From Desulfobacca acetoxidans (GTDB lineage: Bacteria; Desulfobacterota; Desulfobaccia; Desulfobaccales; 0-14-0-80-60-11): a stretch of 10,145 nt of DNA. Position 1 is the stretch's first letter. Every line of letters begins with the position of its first letter. Location of the stretch: contig DZCR01000121.1 in assembly GCA_022736495.1 (NCBI GenBank), positions 1 to 10,145 on the forward strand, read 5' to 3'. The notes under the pieces were generated by a model that made no database searches, was not told the origin of the DNA, and was given only the letters and a program-made list of their open reading frames with translations. The translations under genes were made by a program, and so were the position numbers. Positions 1-6,246 of the stretch are shown here, piece by piece.

Positions 1-66
1 ATATTTGATCAGGGTGGCGCCGATGCCGCCGCCGTGACCGTCAATGATACATATTTTTTTCTTCAT
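1..66 (-). CDS. DUF3842-like protein, N-terminal fragment (runs off window)
   Basis: Reading the minus strand from an ATG at 66 gives 22 codons (MKKKICIIDGHGGGIGATLI, then KY) before the window edge. The short hydrophobic strand followed by DGHGGGIG is a glycine-rich loop like the one at the start of DUF3842 proteins, typically IDGQGGGIG. Family function is unknown; members are often found near [FeFe] hydrogenases and TM1266-type regulators, which fits this neighbourhood. An in-frame TGA lies five codons upstream, so this ATG is the only good start. The ribosome-binding site is poor. The gene follows the hydrogenase operon on the same strand but is separated by a 337-base leader containing a strong terminator-like hairpin, so it probably has its own promoter or conditional read-through. 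With only 22 residues visible, a nucleotide-binding Rossmann-type protein is also possible. Confidence 0.6.
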   Translation of the reverse strand, partial: MKKKICIIDGHGGGIGATLIKY

Positions 67-140
67 GGATTTGTTCCGTCATCCATCGCTTTTTCCCTGA
101 TCCTTCCATGCCGGGCTTGTCCGGCCCGTAAACCTGCCGT

Positions 141-201
141 AAAATAAAAAAGCCAAGAAGTTTTTGCCCCGGTTCTTTATACCGGGATAACCTTCTTGGC
201 T
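141..201 (-). terminator. Terminator-like leader hairpin, copy 1 (before DUF3842 gene)
   Basis: On the minus strand AGCCAAGAAG (201-192) pairs perfectly over 10 bp with CTTCTTGGCT (160-151). Inside is an asymmetric internal loop (GTTAT-type side facing GCAAAAA) and an inner stem CCCGG/CCGGG (186-182 with 172-168). The 3' arm runs straight into TTTTTTATTTT, a good intrinsic-terminator tail. It could be the ordinary terminator of the hydrogenase operon, which ends at 404. Its 5' strand, GCCAAGAAGG, closely matches the two other leader hairpins (5976-5924 and 6247-6304), which cannot be ordinary 3' terminators. I therefore read it as a possible attenuator of the DUF3842-like gene. Confidence 0.7.
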
Positions 202-216
202 TTATAGGGTATTCAA

Positions 217-241
217 GGCGCCGGTTTAAAAATCCGGCGCC
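217..241 (-). repeat. Perfect 8-bp GC hairpin upstream of the leader terminator
   Basis: GGCGCCGG (217-224) pairs perfectly with CCGGCGCC (234-241) around a nine-base A/T loop. On the minus-strand RNA it stands about 15 bases before the terminator-like hairpin at 201-141. A hairpin also precedes the terminator in the other two leaders of this window. The arms contain the same GGCGCC core as the hairpin at 8391-8420. Confidence 0.6.
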
Positions 242-292
242 GGTGTTGTATCTTAGTCCAGCATCATCTTCAGATGATATTGTGTGTAGTGC

Positions 293-322
293 TACCTACA
301 TTAATATCCTTTATCTTGTCAA
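293..322 (-). promoter_or_regulatory. Candidate sigma-70 promoter for the DUF3842 leader
   Basis: On the minus strand a perfect -35 TTGACA (322-317) is followed after 18 bases by TAGGTA (298-293), a weak -10. Transcription would begin near 286, giving a leader of about 220 bases that contains all three hairpins described here. The -10 is poor, so this is a suggestion from spacing and the perfect -35 only. Confidence 0.35.
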
Positions 323-403
323 CAAAAATCCCGGATATTTTCCATGGGTCCGTTATGGGTGCCAAGATCGGACACATAGTCCCGGGCGCCTTCCCATCGT
401 CGA

Positions 404-1201
404 TCAGGCCGCCATCTGTTGGACCAGGGGGCGGAAAACGGCGTCCATGGCATCGCAAATCCGCCCGGCCTCTGTTTCCGAACCGGTAAATCCGGCCCAG
501 CAGTTCCAGATTTCCTCCTCGTTTTTCCAGAGGCTGGCGTCGGGTTTTTGCAGGAGATTGTTCCCGTCATTTTCATAAACCCGGTAGAAGAGGGCGACTT
601 TGCGGAGCAACTGGGTTTCATCGGCCTCGCCTCCCAAATCCCGGTAATGGTCATGCAATTGCTGCTTTACCGAGGGCTCCAGGCCGAAGGTATAGTACTG
701 GATGAGCCGGGGCAGGGCCGCCGTGACCCAGTCCTGGTTTGCGCTTGCCAGTTGCCTGCACAGGGTAGCCCGGTTGTCGACAACGGAGGCCCTGATTTTT
801 TTTGTGAGGGCCTGGGGGTCCGCCAAATTCCCGCTTGCCATGGGAACATAAGCATTGCGCCATTCTTCATGGGCCGTTGTTATGGCTTCCCGGATCACCT
901 TGTCCGGTATGAGTTCGGACAGGCTTTCCGTATCAAGGGCCAGGCTTGCATTGAGGTCCATCAGAATTCCCTTGACCAGGAAATTATACGGGATACGGGT
1001 TTCCGGATCAATGGTATGCTCTTCAACCAGGTAGGCATAGAGCAGCTTTACAATTTGATCCGTATTGGCGATCACCCGGTAATCCCAGTCCCGGGTGACA
1101 AAGGGCCGGGTTTTGAACCGGCCCCGTTTGTGCAGGTCAAACAGACCGGGAATTTTTTGTTTGGGTTGGTGGATGACGTAAAATCCGTCCGGCATTATCA
1201 T
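404..1201 (-). CDS. Uncharacterised 265-residue protein, last gene of the hydrogenase operon
   Basis: I do not recognise this protein. The start is the ATG at 1201 because AAGGAG lies seven bases upstream; the longer frame back to 1267 would add an implausible Met/Thr-rich stretch read out of frame from the His-rich gene. The product begins MIMPDGFYVIHQPKQKIPGL. It is soluble-looking, with no signal peptide or membrane segment, and appears mostly helical and charged. It has a basic patch at residues 25-43 and only three cysteines (148, 234 and 249) that form no obvious metal motif. Tryptophans cluster at 225-235. The start codon lies inside the 3' part of the His-rich gene, so translation is probably coupled. 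Position behind a hydrogenase protease homologue suggests an accessory role in hydrogenase biogenesis or metal handling, but that is context only. Confidence 0.8.
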   Translation of the reverse strand: MIMPDGFYVIHQPKQKIPGLFDLHKRGRFKTRPFVTRDWDYRVIANTDQIVKLLYAYLVEEHTIDPETRIPYNFLVKGILMDLNASLALDTESLSELIPDKVIREAITTAHEEWRNAYVPMASGNLADPQALTKKIRASVVDNRATLCRQLASANQDWVTAALPRLIQYYTFGLEPSVKQQLHDHYRDLGGEADETQLLRKVALFYRVYENDGNNLLQKPDASLWKNEEEIWNCWAGFTGSETEAGRICDAMDAVFRPLVQQMAA

Positions 1202-1301
1202 GGCAGTTCTCCTTTTCCAACGGGTCATCATGGGCATGGTCATGATCGTGATCATGCTCGTGGTCATGATGCTCCAGGCGTTTATTGATTATAATTTTCA
1301 T
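1137..1301 (-). CDS. 54-residue His/Asp-rich mini-protein, putative metal binder
   Basis: The ATG at 1301 overlaps the stop of the protease gene (ATGA), and the frame runs 54 codons to a TGA. Residues 11-26 are almost entirely His, Asp and Glu (HHDHEHDHDHDHAHDD), preceded by a short basic N-terminus (MKIIINKRLE) and followed by a single Cys at 33. Such His-rich runs bind nickel or zinc in hydrogenase accessory proteins such as the N-terminus of HypB and in SlyD tails, so metal storage or delivery is a reasonable guess. The last 65 bases overlap the next gene in another frame, which is unusually long. That overlap leaves open a frameshifted former fusion, or a real gene whose 3' end is constrained by its neighbour. 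No separate ribosome-binding site is obvious, so translation would be coupled to the protease gene. Confidence 0.5.
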   Translation of the reverse strand: MKIIINKRLEHHDHEHDHDHDHAHDDPLEKENCHDNAGRILRHPPTQTKNSRSV

Positions 1302-1759
1302 TGTTCTTGCCGAACTTCCTGAAGAATTCGCTGTACGGCTTTCATGACCGCCTTTTGCACCGGGTCGGAAATCGTATAGCCCTCTGAAGTCCGGGGTTCT
1401 ATAAAGAGAAAGCACAGTTGTTTGGGAAGGCCTCCGGCCAATTCGGTGCGGGCCAGGGCCTCGGTCAATCCATGGATGACCGGGAATTCTCCGATCATCC
1501 ACGGGGCATGCCGCCAAAAGACGTCATCCGTCCAGACATGGAGATCGCCGGGCCTGCCTGAAAGGTTCAGGGCGCCGACAACAAAGGCCAGGTCCATTCC
1601 ATATAAAAACCCGCAGCCGAAACGGGTGTCTTCCCCGAGATAGGCATAGTCGATATCGTTTCCAGGCAGTGTTTCAGCCAGTTTTTCCAGGACAGTGCAA
1701 CCGGCCCCATAATCTCCTTTCAGCACATCCCCCATGCCGACCACCACTATTTTTTTCAT
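1298..1759 (-). CDS. HybD/HyaD-like hydrogenase maturation protease with degenerate metal site
   Basis: This 153-residue protein has the length and fold signature of the [NiFe] hydrogenase C-terminal-processing endopeptidases (peptidase family M52). It starts MKKIVVVGMGDVLKGDYGAG, equivalent to the usual GxGNxLxxDDGxG, and keeps the C-terminal LPKQLCFLFIEPRT block and the closing helix. In E. coli HybD the nickel-sensing ligands are Glu16, Asp62 and His93. By my alignment they correspond here to Tyr17, Gly62 and His96, so two of three ligands are lost, and the usual Asn of the first motif is Asp11. That makes canonical proteolysis doubtful. AGGAGG precedes the ATG by three bases, and the gene starts seven bases after the TonB receptor stop. 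Its place in an [FeFe] operon, whose enzyme is not matured by such proteases, implies a repurposed role. Family call is firm; function is inference. Confidence 0.85.
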   Translation of the reverse strand: MKKIVVVGMGDVLKGDYGAGCTVLEKLAETLPGNDIDYAYLGEDTRFGCGFLYGMDLAFVVGALNLSGRPGDLHVWTDDVFWRHAPWMIGEFPVIHGLTEALARTELAGGLPKQLCFLFIEPRTSEGYTISDPVQKAVMKAVQRILQEVRQEQ

Positions 1760-1766
1760 GGGCCTC

Positions 1767-3875
1767 CTAAAATTGAATTTTCCAGGTGCCCGAGATACTG
1801 GCGCCGGCCTCTTTCAGTTCCAGGCCCCGGGAAGTGGATAAATAATTGCTGTAATTTTCATCCAGCAAATTAGCGACACTGAGTATCCAGGTGTGATCCA
1901 GGCCCATGGCCTTGAACCGGTATCCCCCGGTCAGGTCAACCGTTTGCCAATTTTCCGACGGGTTTTGACCCGTCGGGGTCCGGTCCTGGGCAGCGGCCCA
2001 GTCCAGGGCCATTTCCGCCCACCACCCCCTGCGGCCGTCGGACTCATACCGGAGGGCAAGTCTTCCGTTCAAAGGAGCAATAAAGGGCAGGGGCTCATGG
2101 GAGGTCTTGTTCTCTCCCCGGGTCCAGGCCAGGTCGGCCTGGGTGGTCCAGGTCTCAGTGATCCGCCATTGCAGGGACAGATCGCTTCCATAGATCAAGG
2201 CCCGGTCCACGTTTTCCATGCGGATTTCCGACGGGCTTTGCTGCAATTCCGTGATCAGGTCTGTAATATGGTTGACATACACAGATCCTGAACCCTTAAA
2301 TCGCTTTGAAACATAGTGAAGGCCGCTTTCAAAAAAGGTGGACCGCTCGGGATCAAGATCCGGGTTGCCGTAGAGCGCGACCCCGCTTCCCAGGTCAATG
2401 TATTTGAACAGGTCCATGAGGTCCGGGGGCCGGTAGGCGGCTGTCGCAACCGCCGTGGCAGACCATGGGCCGGCAAATTTCCGGGTGATCCCGGCATGGG
2501 CCTGCCAGCTTTCGTCATGGGTTGTCCGGCCTTTTCTGACCAAAACCCGGGTCTGGCTGGCCGCCGGGGGAATGATCCAGTTGTAGAGGTCATCGCTTTC
2601 CACCTGGGAAAGATCGATCCTGGCCCCGATATTCAGGGTTAAGGCCTCGGTCAGGGACCAGTTGTCTTCTGCAAAGAGTCCGCCCACGGTCTGAGAAACA
2701 TTGCCCAGGCTGCTGTCAACGCTGACCCGGCCGTTTTTTAAATAGCGGTACCGCTCGGAATCATCGATCCGCCATTCAAAGAGATCCATGCCCACCACCG
2801 GGGAATGCGGATCAAGGGTGAACCGGTTGGTCCATGTCATTCCCAGGGTGCGGTGGTCCGCCCCCGGCTCCAGGCGGTCAATGGGAGATGCCTTGGGAAA
2901 GGAGTTCAGCCGGACCAGGCGATCCACCTCCTGGAGATAGAGCTTGACACTGGATTCCGTCAGCACTGAGGCCTCTGGCTTCATGGTATGGGTCAGTGCG
3001 CACAGCATCCGGCTGGTTTCCGGATAGGTCACATCCGGCCCTTCGGGAAGGGACAAACCTTTGCCGGGAATACCGATATCCCGGCCCTCTACCTGTTGAA
3101 AGTCGAAAATGGTCTCATTGCTGTCGTTCCATTTGAACCCGCTGTTGAGTTTGGCATAGGCATCCTGAAACTGGCTGTTGTGAAGGGTTTCTCCGCCGGA
3201 GGTCTCCCGGTCGTCATAGTCCCGGTACCCGCCTGAAGCAAACAGTCTGAAATCCGGGTCTCCATAGGCGGCATTGGCGTACAACCCGCCTCCCCCGGGG
3301 TTGCTGGAAAGGCTGCCCGCCATTTCCCCGCTGACCCGGCCCACGGTGGAATACTTTCCTTTCCGGGTAATGACGTTGACCACGCCTCCCATGGCGCCCC
3401 AGCCGTAAAGCGCACTGACGGGGCCCTTGATGACCTCGACCCGCTCAATGTCCTGGGGATTGACCAGGCCGAAACGGGCATTGATGTCCGTAGCCGTATT
3501 GACCCGGCACCCGTCAATGAGAAAGAGGACGTTGTTGCGGCTCAGCCCCCGGATATTAATGTCCGATCCCCAGGGGGAATCCGAGGTTTTTTCAACGCCC
3601 GGAATATACCGGGTGACATCCGTCAGGCTGACCGGGTGGGCCTCTTCCATATCCTCAGAAGTGACCACACCCACGCCCCCCGGCGTCAAAGAGGCGGGAC
3701 AGGCCTGGCCGTGGACGGTGATGATAATGGTATCCAGGGCCGTTACCGGCTCCTCTTCTTTGCCGGCGGGATCTGCCCCAGGGGCCGTCGCCGGGCAAAA
3801 CATCATCAACAGGCAGATGAAAATCAGGAGCACCCCTGGTGGTTTCATCGGATAATCTGAATGGGACTGTTTCAC
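1767..3875 (-). CDS. TonB-dependent outer-membrane receptor inside the hydrogenase operon
   Basis: This 702-residue protein is a full-length TonB-dependent receptor. I choose the GTG at 3875: AAAGGAG ends six bases upstream, whereas the longer frame from an ATG at 3908 overlaps the regulator stop and adds an 11-residue extension before the signal. A signal peptide (hydrophobic about 14-28) probably ends near APGA at 34. A TonB box (DTIIITV, 48-54) follows, then the plug (about 56-174) with INIRGL and VEVIKGPVSALYG. The rest is a beta-barrel ending in Phe. The plug is of the BtuB/FepA/colicin I receptor type, which imports siderophores, haem, corrinoids or other chelated metals by TonB energy; the substrate cannot be told from sequence. 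Being co-transcribed with an [FeFe] hydrogenase suggests supply of iron or another cofactor source. Confidence 0.93.
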   Translation of the reverse strand: MKQSHSDYPMKPPGVLLIFICLLMMFCPATAPGADPAGKEEEPVTALDTIIITVHGQACPASLTPGGVGVVTSEDMEEAHPVSLTDVTRYIPGVEKTSDSPWGSDINIRGLSRNNVLFLIDGCRVNTATDINARFGLVNPQDIERVEVIKGPVSALYGWGAMGGVVNVITRKGKYSTVGRVSGEMAGSLSSNPGGGGLYANAAYGDPDFRLFASGGYRDYDDRETSGGETLHNSQFQDAYAKLNSGFKWNDSNETIFDFQQVEGRDIGIPGKGLSLPEGPDVTYPETSRMLCALTHTMKPEASVLTESSVKLYLQEVDRLVRLNSFPKASPIDRLEPGADHRTLGMTWTNRFTLDPHSPVVGMDLFEWRIDDSERYRYLKNGRVSVDSSLGNVSQTVGGLFAEDNWSLTEALTLNIGARIDLSQVESDDLYNWIIPPAASQTRVLVRKGRTTHDESWQAHAGITRKFAGPWSATAVATAAYRPPDLMDLFKYIDLGSGVALYGNPDLDPERSTFFESGLHYVSKRFKGSGSVYVNHITDLITELQQSPSEIRMENVDRALIYGSDLSLQWRITETWTTQADLAWTRGENKTSHEPLPFIAPLNGRLALRYESDGRRGWWAEMALDWAAAQDRTPTGQNPSENWQTVDLTGGYRFKAMGLDHTWILSVANLLDENYSNYLSTSRGLELKEAGASISGTWKIQF

Positions 3876-3904
3876 GGAAATCTCCTTTGCATTGATCCCG
3901 TCCG

Positions 3905-4147
3905 TCATATCAGGCTGGTCTTGACACGGACATCGGGGAGGTTGCCCAGTTTCCCGGTGAGGGCGCCCACCTCGTCCGTGGTGGCCTCAATGGCCAGGGC
4001 CATGACCGTGACGTCACGGATGACGTCGGCAATTTCCATTTTTCCGATGATCAAAGCCGCATGGTCCGACAGCACGTGGCGGACCCTGGAAAGGGTTTCC
4101 ATGGACGGATCAGCCACAAGCCCGATGACCCCGATACGTTTTTTCAT
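3905..4147 (-). CDS. TM1266-family [FeFe] hydrogenase system regulator
   Basis: An 80-residue protein matching the small TM1266 family (named iron-only hydrogenase system putative regulator) along its whole length. It starts MKKRIGVIGL, has a central METLSRVRHVLSDHAALIIG helix-strand unit, and ends with the family block TDEVGALTGKLGNLPDVRVK (58-77). The family is described as an ACT/NikR C-domain-like ferredoxin fold without a DNA-binding domain, so it may sense a ligand or bind a partner rather than bind DNA; its actual role is not established. It follows hydB after 118 bases. Ribosome-binding sequence is weak (AAGGA about 13 bases upstream). The gene ends at 3905, 29 bases before the GTG start of the receptor. 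Confidence 0.88.
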   Translation of the reverse strand: MKKRIGVIGLVADPSMETLSRVRHVLSDHAALIIGKMEIADVIRDVTVMALAIEATTDEVGALTGKLGNLPDVRVKTSLI

Positions 4148-4265
4148 GTCCAGGACATCTTCCTTGCAAATATGAATTTTTATGTAAAACCCCTGTCCCT
4201 AAAGATCAGAGCAAGTCCTTCCCGCAGGCCGGGGGTGTGTGAGGAATGTCTTTGCTGCCCGCCGG

Positions 4266-4610
4266 TTATACGTTCAGTTTAAAACCGGCGGCTTTCAGGG
4301 CCTTGATCCCGCCGCTGCGATCATTGTAATGGGTATGCAGCAGGTGATGGGCCAGATGGCCGCCGGGGCCGTCATGAAAAAAACCGGTCTTGGGATCATA
4401 CAGCTTTTTGATCATGGGATTGTCCTGGGATTTACGGATTTTGTAAATTTCGGCATCGGTCTTGTAAACAGACTGCTGCCGTTTTTCCACAAACCCGGTT
4501 TTTTCAGCGGCGGAGCAGACGCCCAGGGGCAGCCCCATCACCGTACATCCTGCGGTAATCCCTGCGACTTTGATAAAACCGCGTCTTGACATAGTGAATG
4601 CCTTGGTCAT
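4266..4610 (-). CDS. hydB: Periplasmic [FeFe] hydrogenase small subunit HydB
   Basis: A 114-residue protein with a twin-arginine signal near the N-terminus (SRRGFIK at 8-14, hydrophobic 15-30, cleavage near residue 36). The iron hydrogenase small-subunit domain follows at about 48-108: VYKTDAEIYKIRKSQDNP, then HLAHHLLHTHY, then a GIKAL helix. This resembles Desulfovibrio HydB closely (123 residues there, so normal length). In that enzyme HydB wraps around HydA, and its Tat signal carries the folded, metal-loaded dimer into the periplasm. The ATG overlaps the hydA stop (TAATG), with GGAGGT five bases upstream, so the two subunits are translationally coupled. Confidence 0.95.
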   Translation of the reverse strand: MTKAFTMSRRGFIKVAGITAGCTVMGLPLGVCSAAEKTGFVEKRQQSVYKTDAEIYKIRKSQDNPMIKKLYDPKTGFFHDGPGGHLAHHLLHTHYNDRSGGIKALKAAGFKLNV

Positions 4611-5878
4611 TATGCACCTCCTTTTTCAGCCAGGCCGGACAGGCCCAGCCGTTTATTCACAGCCAGTCTGATATCCCGGGCAAGGGAAGATGTCCGGACA
4701 TCCGGGTTCAGGGGCTGGCCCCCGCCGTTAACGCATCCACCCGGACAGGACATGATTTCGATAAAATGATAGGGCGATTTTCCGGCCCTGACCTCTTCAC
4801 ACAATTTGGCCGCATTGCCCAGCCCGCTGGCAACGGCCACCTTGACCGTACCGAACTTGGGCACCTTGATATCGGCGGTGTTGATCCCTTCTTTGGTGCG
4901 AACGGGAAGGATATCCGGTTTGGCCAGTTTTTCTCCGGAAAGGACTTCATAGGCCAGCCTCAGGGCCGCCTCCATGACTCCGCCGCTGGTTCCGAAGATG
5001 GTGGCGGCGCCGGTGGACGCCCCCAGGGCCGGGTCGGGGTCCCGGTCGGGCAGGGCTTTGAAATCAATTCCTGCTGTCTTGATCATATGGGCCAGCTCAC
5101 GGGTGGTGATGGTGGCGTCAATGTCCCTGAATCCGCTGTCCGCCATCTCGGGCCGCAGCCCTTCATATTTCTTGGCGATGCAGGGCATGATGGACACCGT
5201 ATAGATTTTTTTGGCCGGGCTATGGGTTTCGTGGGCCCCATAGGTCTTGGACAGAGGCCCCAGCATGGCGATGGGGGATTTGCAGGTGGATATATGGGGC
5301 ATGAGGTCCGGATAAAAGGATTCGACAAATTTGATCCAGGCCGGACAACAGGAGGTGAACTGGGGCAAAGGTTTCTCCTTATCGGGTTTACTGATCCTCT
5401 GGATGAGTTCCGTGCCTTCTTCCATGATCGTCACATCCGCGGTGAATTCATTGTCCCAGACATAATTAAATCCCATGGCCTTGAGGGCGGCGTGCATTTT
5501 TCCGGCGGCATAGGTGCCGGTGGGCTCGCCAAAGGCTTCGGCCAGACCGTAGCGTACGGCCGGGGCAGGCATGGAGACCACGATGGTGTCAGGGTCCTTG
5601 AGTTTTTTAAAGATCTCATTGACAAAACTGACGCCCTCATAGATGGCGCCATAGGGGCAGTTAATCAGGCACTGCCCGCAGTTCATACAGGCGGCCGGAT
5701 GAATCACCTGCCGAATACCTTTCTCATTAATAGGTTGGATGGCGCCGGTGGCGCAGTGGGACTCGCATTCCCCGCAGGCCTGGCACAGGGAGGCATCCAC
5801 CTGGACAAAAAAGATCCCGTCCGGGTCAACGGAGCCGGGCGCATTGTCCACATACATGACGTTTTCCATTTGCTGCAT
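4610..5878 (-). CDS. hydA: Periplasmic [FeFe] hydrogenase large subunit HydA
   Basis: A 422-residue catalytic subunit that oxidises or produces H2. From the N-terminus it has two [4Fe-4S] motifs (Cys32, 35, 38, 42 and Cys64, 67, 70, 74), then the H-cluster domain with all three signatures: TSCCPAW (175-181), MPCIAKKYE (231-239) and MSCPGGCVNGGGQP (376-389). Cys178, 233, 378 and 382 would hold the H-cluster and Cys177 is the proton-relay cysteine. Length and sequence follow Desulfovibrio HydA, and it lacks its own signal peptide, so it depends on HydB for export. I choose the second of two adjacent ATGs (5878) since AAGGAG lies six bases upstream; a TTG at 5914 is upstream of this site and unlikely. 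Compared with D. vulgaris, a Cys after the last motif is Asn (CVNGG for CVCGG), outside the ligand set. No HydE, F or G maturase is in the window. Electrons would go to periplasmic cytochrome c. Confidence 0.97.
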   Translation of the reverse strand: MQQMENVMYVDNAPGSVDPDGIFFVQVDASLCQACGECESHCATGAIQPINEKGIRQVIHPAACMNCGQCLINCPYGAIYEGVSFVNEIFKKLKDPDTIVVSMPAPAVRYGLAEAFGEPTGTYAAGKMHAALKAMGFNYVWDNEFTADVTIMEEGTELIQRISKPDKEKPLPQFTSCCPAWIKFVESFYPDLMPHISTCKSPIAMLGPLSKTYGAHETHSPAKKIYTVSIMPCIAKKYEGLRPEMADSGFRDIDATITTRELAHMIKTAGIDFKALPDRDPDPALGASTGAATIFGTSGGVMEAALRLAYEVLSGEKLAKPDILPVRTKEGINTADIKVPKFGTVKVAVASGLGNAAKLCEEVRAGKSPYHFIEIMSCPGGCVNGGGQPLNPDVRTSSLARDIRLAVNKRLGLSGLAEKGGA

Positions 5879-5923
5879 CATTTTCTCCTTTTGCTTGTTA
5901 ATCGTTATTCCCAAACACCATAA

Positions 5924-5976
5924 ACAAAAAAAGGCCGGGAAGGGGTATCTCTCGGATACCTGACCTTCCTGGCCTT
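5924..5976 (-). terminator. Terminator-like leader hairpin, copy 2 (before hydA)
   Basis: On the minus strand GGCCAGGAAGG (5974-5964) pairs with CCTTCCCGGCC (5943-5933), with one A-C mismatch. A three-base bulge (TCA, 5963-5961) on the 5' side leads to a perfect inner stem GGTATC/GATACC with a five-base loop. A T7-G-TTT tail follows, so it is an intrinsic terminator in form. It ends about 45 bases before the hydA start, with no upstream minus-strand gene to terminate, so it most likely attenuates the hydrogenase operon or ends a short leader RNA. Its 5' strand GCCAGGAAGG matches copies 1 and 3. Confidence 0.75.
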
Positions 5977-5988
5977 ATCTTTATCTTA

Positions 5989-6008
5989 CCCCTGTCTTAC
6001 GGCAGGGG
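5989..6008 (-). repeat. Upstream hairpin of the hydA leader
   Basis: CCCCTG (5989-5994) pairs with CAGGGG (6003-6008) around an eight-base loop. On the minus-strand RNA it sits about 14 bases before the leader terminator at 5976-5924, the same order and nearly the same spacing as the hairpin at 241-217 before copy 1. Confidence 0.55.
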
Positions 6009-6072
6009 GGTATTTCAACCGGGCAATGCCCTTGTTCTTTACAACAGGCGGATTCTTCCGCTCAATGGGGTT

Positions 6073-6101
6073 TAACTACTTGAGTTTTTCATAAAGTTCA
6101 A
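6073..6101 (-). promoter_or_regulatory. Weak candidate promoter for the hydrogenase operon
   Basis: On the minus strand TTGAAC (6101-6096) is followed after 17 bases by TAGTTA (6078-6073). Initiation near 6066 would give a leader of about 185 bases holding the hairpins at 6008-5989 and 5976-5924. The -10 is poor; another sigma factor is possible. Confidence 0.25.
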
Positions 6102-6135
6102 GGATTTTTTAAAATTTTTTTTCTGAAAAAACCTT

Positions 6136-6165
6136 TTGACTTTCACAGCCCGGCCATGGTATCCG
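6136..6165 (+). promoter_or_regulatory. Candidate promoter for the second TonB receptor
   Basis: TTGACT (6136-6141) is followed after 18 bases by TATCCG (6160-6165), preceded by TGG. Initiation near 6172 would give a leader of about 170 bases carrying the hairpin at 6181-6194 and the terminator-like hairpin at 6247-6304. The -10 is weak, so this rests mainly on the -35 and the position. Confidence 0.35.
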
Positions 6166-6180
6166 AAGCAATTAAAACCG

Positions 6181-6194
6181 GCGGCAGAAGCCGC
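6181..6194 (+). repeat. Upstream hairpin of the TonB receptor leader
   Basis: GCGGC (6181-6185) pairs with GCCGC (6190-6194) around an AGAA tetraloop, close to the predicted RNA start. An alternative pairing of CCGC (6191-6194) with GCGG (6205-6208) is possible, so this part could switch structure. It is the counterpart of the upstream hairpins in the other two leaders, but lies about 50 bases rather than 15 from its terminator. Confidence 0.45.
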
Positions 6195-6246
6195 TTAAAA
6201 AAATGCGGATCAGATAAACCGGTCCGGGAACCTTACATAAATCAGT

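Larger units (their letters stand above)
67..403 (-). other. 337-base gene-free leader upstream of the DUF3842-like gene
   Basis: No convincing gene lies here. Read on the minus strand it holds, in order, a possible sigma-70 promoter (322-293), a 6-bp hairpin with a 4-base loop (278-263), a perfect 8-bp GC hairpin (241-217) and a terminator-like hairpin with a T-tract (201-141). About 75 unremarkable bases then lead to the ATG at 66. A seven-codon ORF (MDDGTNP) ends by overlapping that ATG, but nothing else supports it. Confidence 0.5.

Noticed and set aside
67..90. Seven-codon leader ORF (MDDGTNP) overlapping the DUF3842-like start
   Set aside because: Too short to distinguish from chance and not repeated in the other leaders.
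404..1267. Longer version of the 265-residue protein starting at 1267
   Set aside because: The extra 22 residues are a Met/Thr repeat read out of frame from the His-rich codons, and the AAGGAG site serves the ATG at 1201.
1219..1280. Repeated CATGATCATGAC-like bases as a possible direct-repeat array or operator
   Set aside because: The periodicity is explained by alternating His and Asp codons of the mini-protein; there are no spacers of constant length and it is not CRISPR-like.
419..1288. 289-codon plus-strand frame antisense to the 265-residue protein
   Set aside because: It has no ribosome-binding site and opposes a tight operon; the minus frame has an AAGGAG site and coupled neighbours. 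Since the minus-strand protein is itself unrecognised, this is slightly less certain than the other shadows.
5879..5914. TTG start for hydA at 5914
   Set aside because: It lies upstream of the AAAAGGAG site that fits the ATGs at 5881/5878, and the extra residues are not present in Desulfovibrio HydA.
4598..5923. 441-codon plus-strand frame antisense to hydA
   Set aside because: It mirrors hydA, whose iron-sulfur and H-cluster motifs are unmistakable. The product is a Gly/His/Asp-rich shadow with no recognisable domain, caused by strong third-base GC preference.
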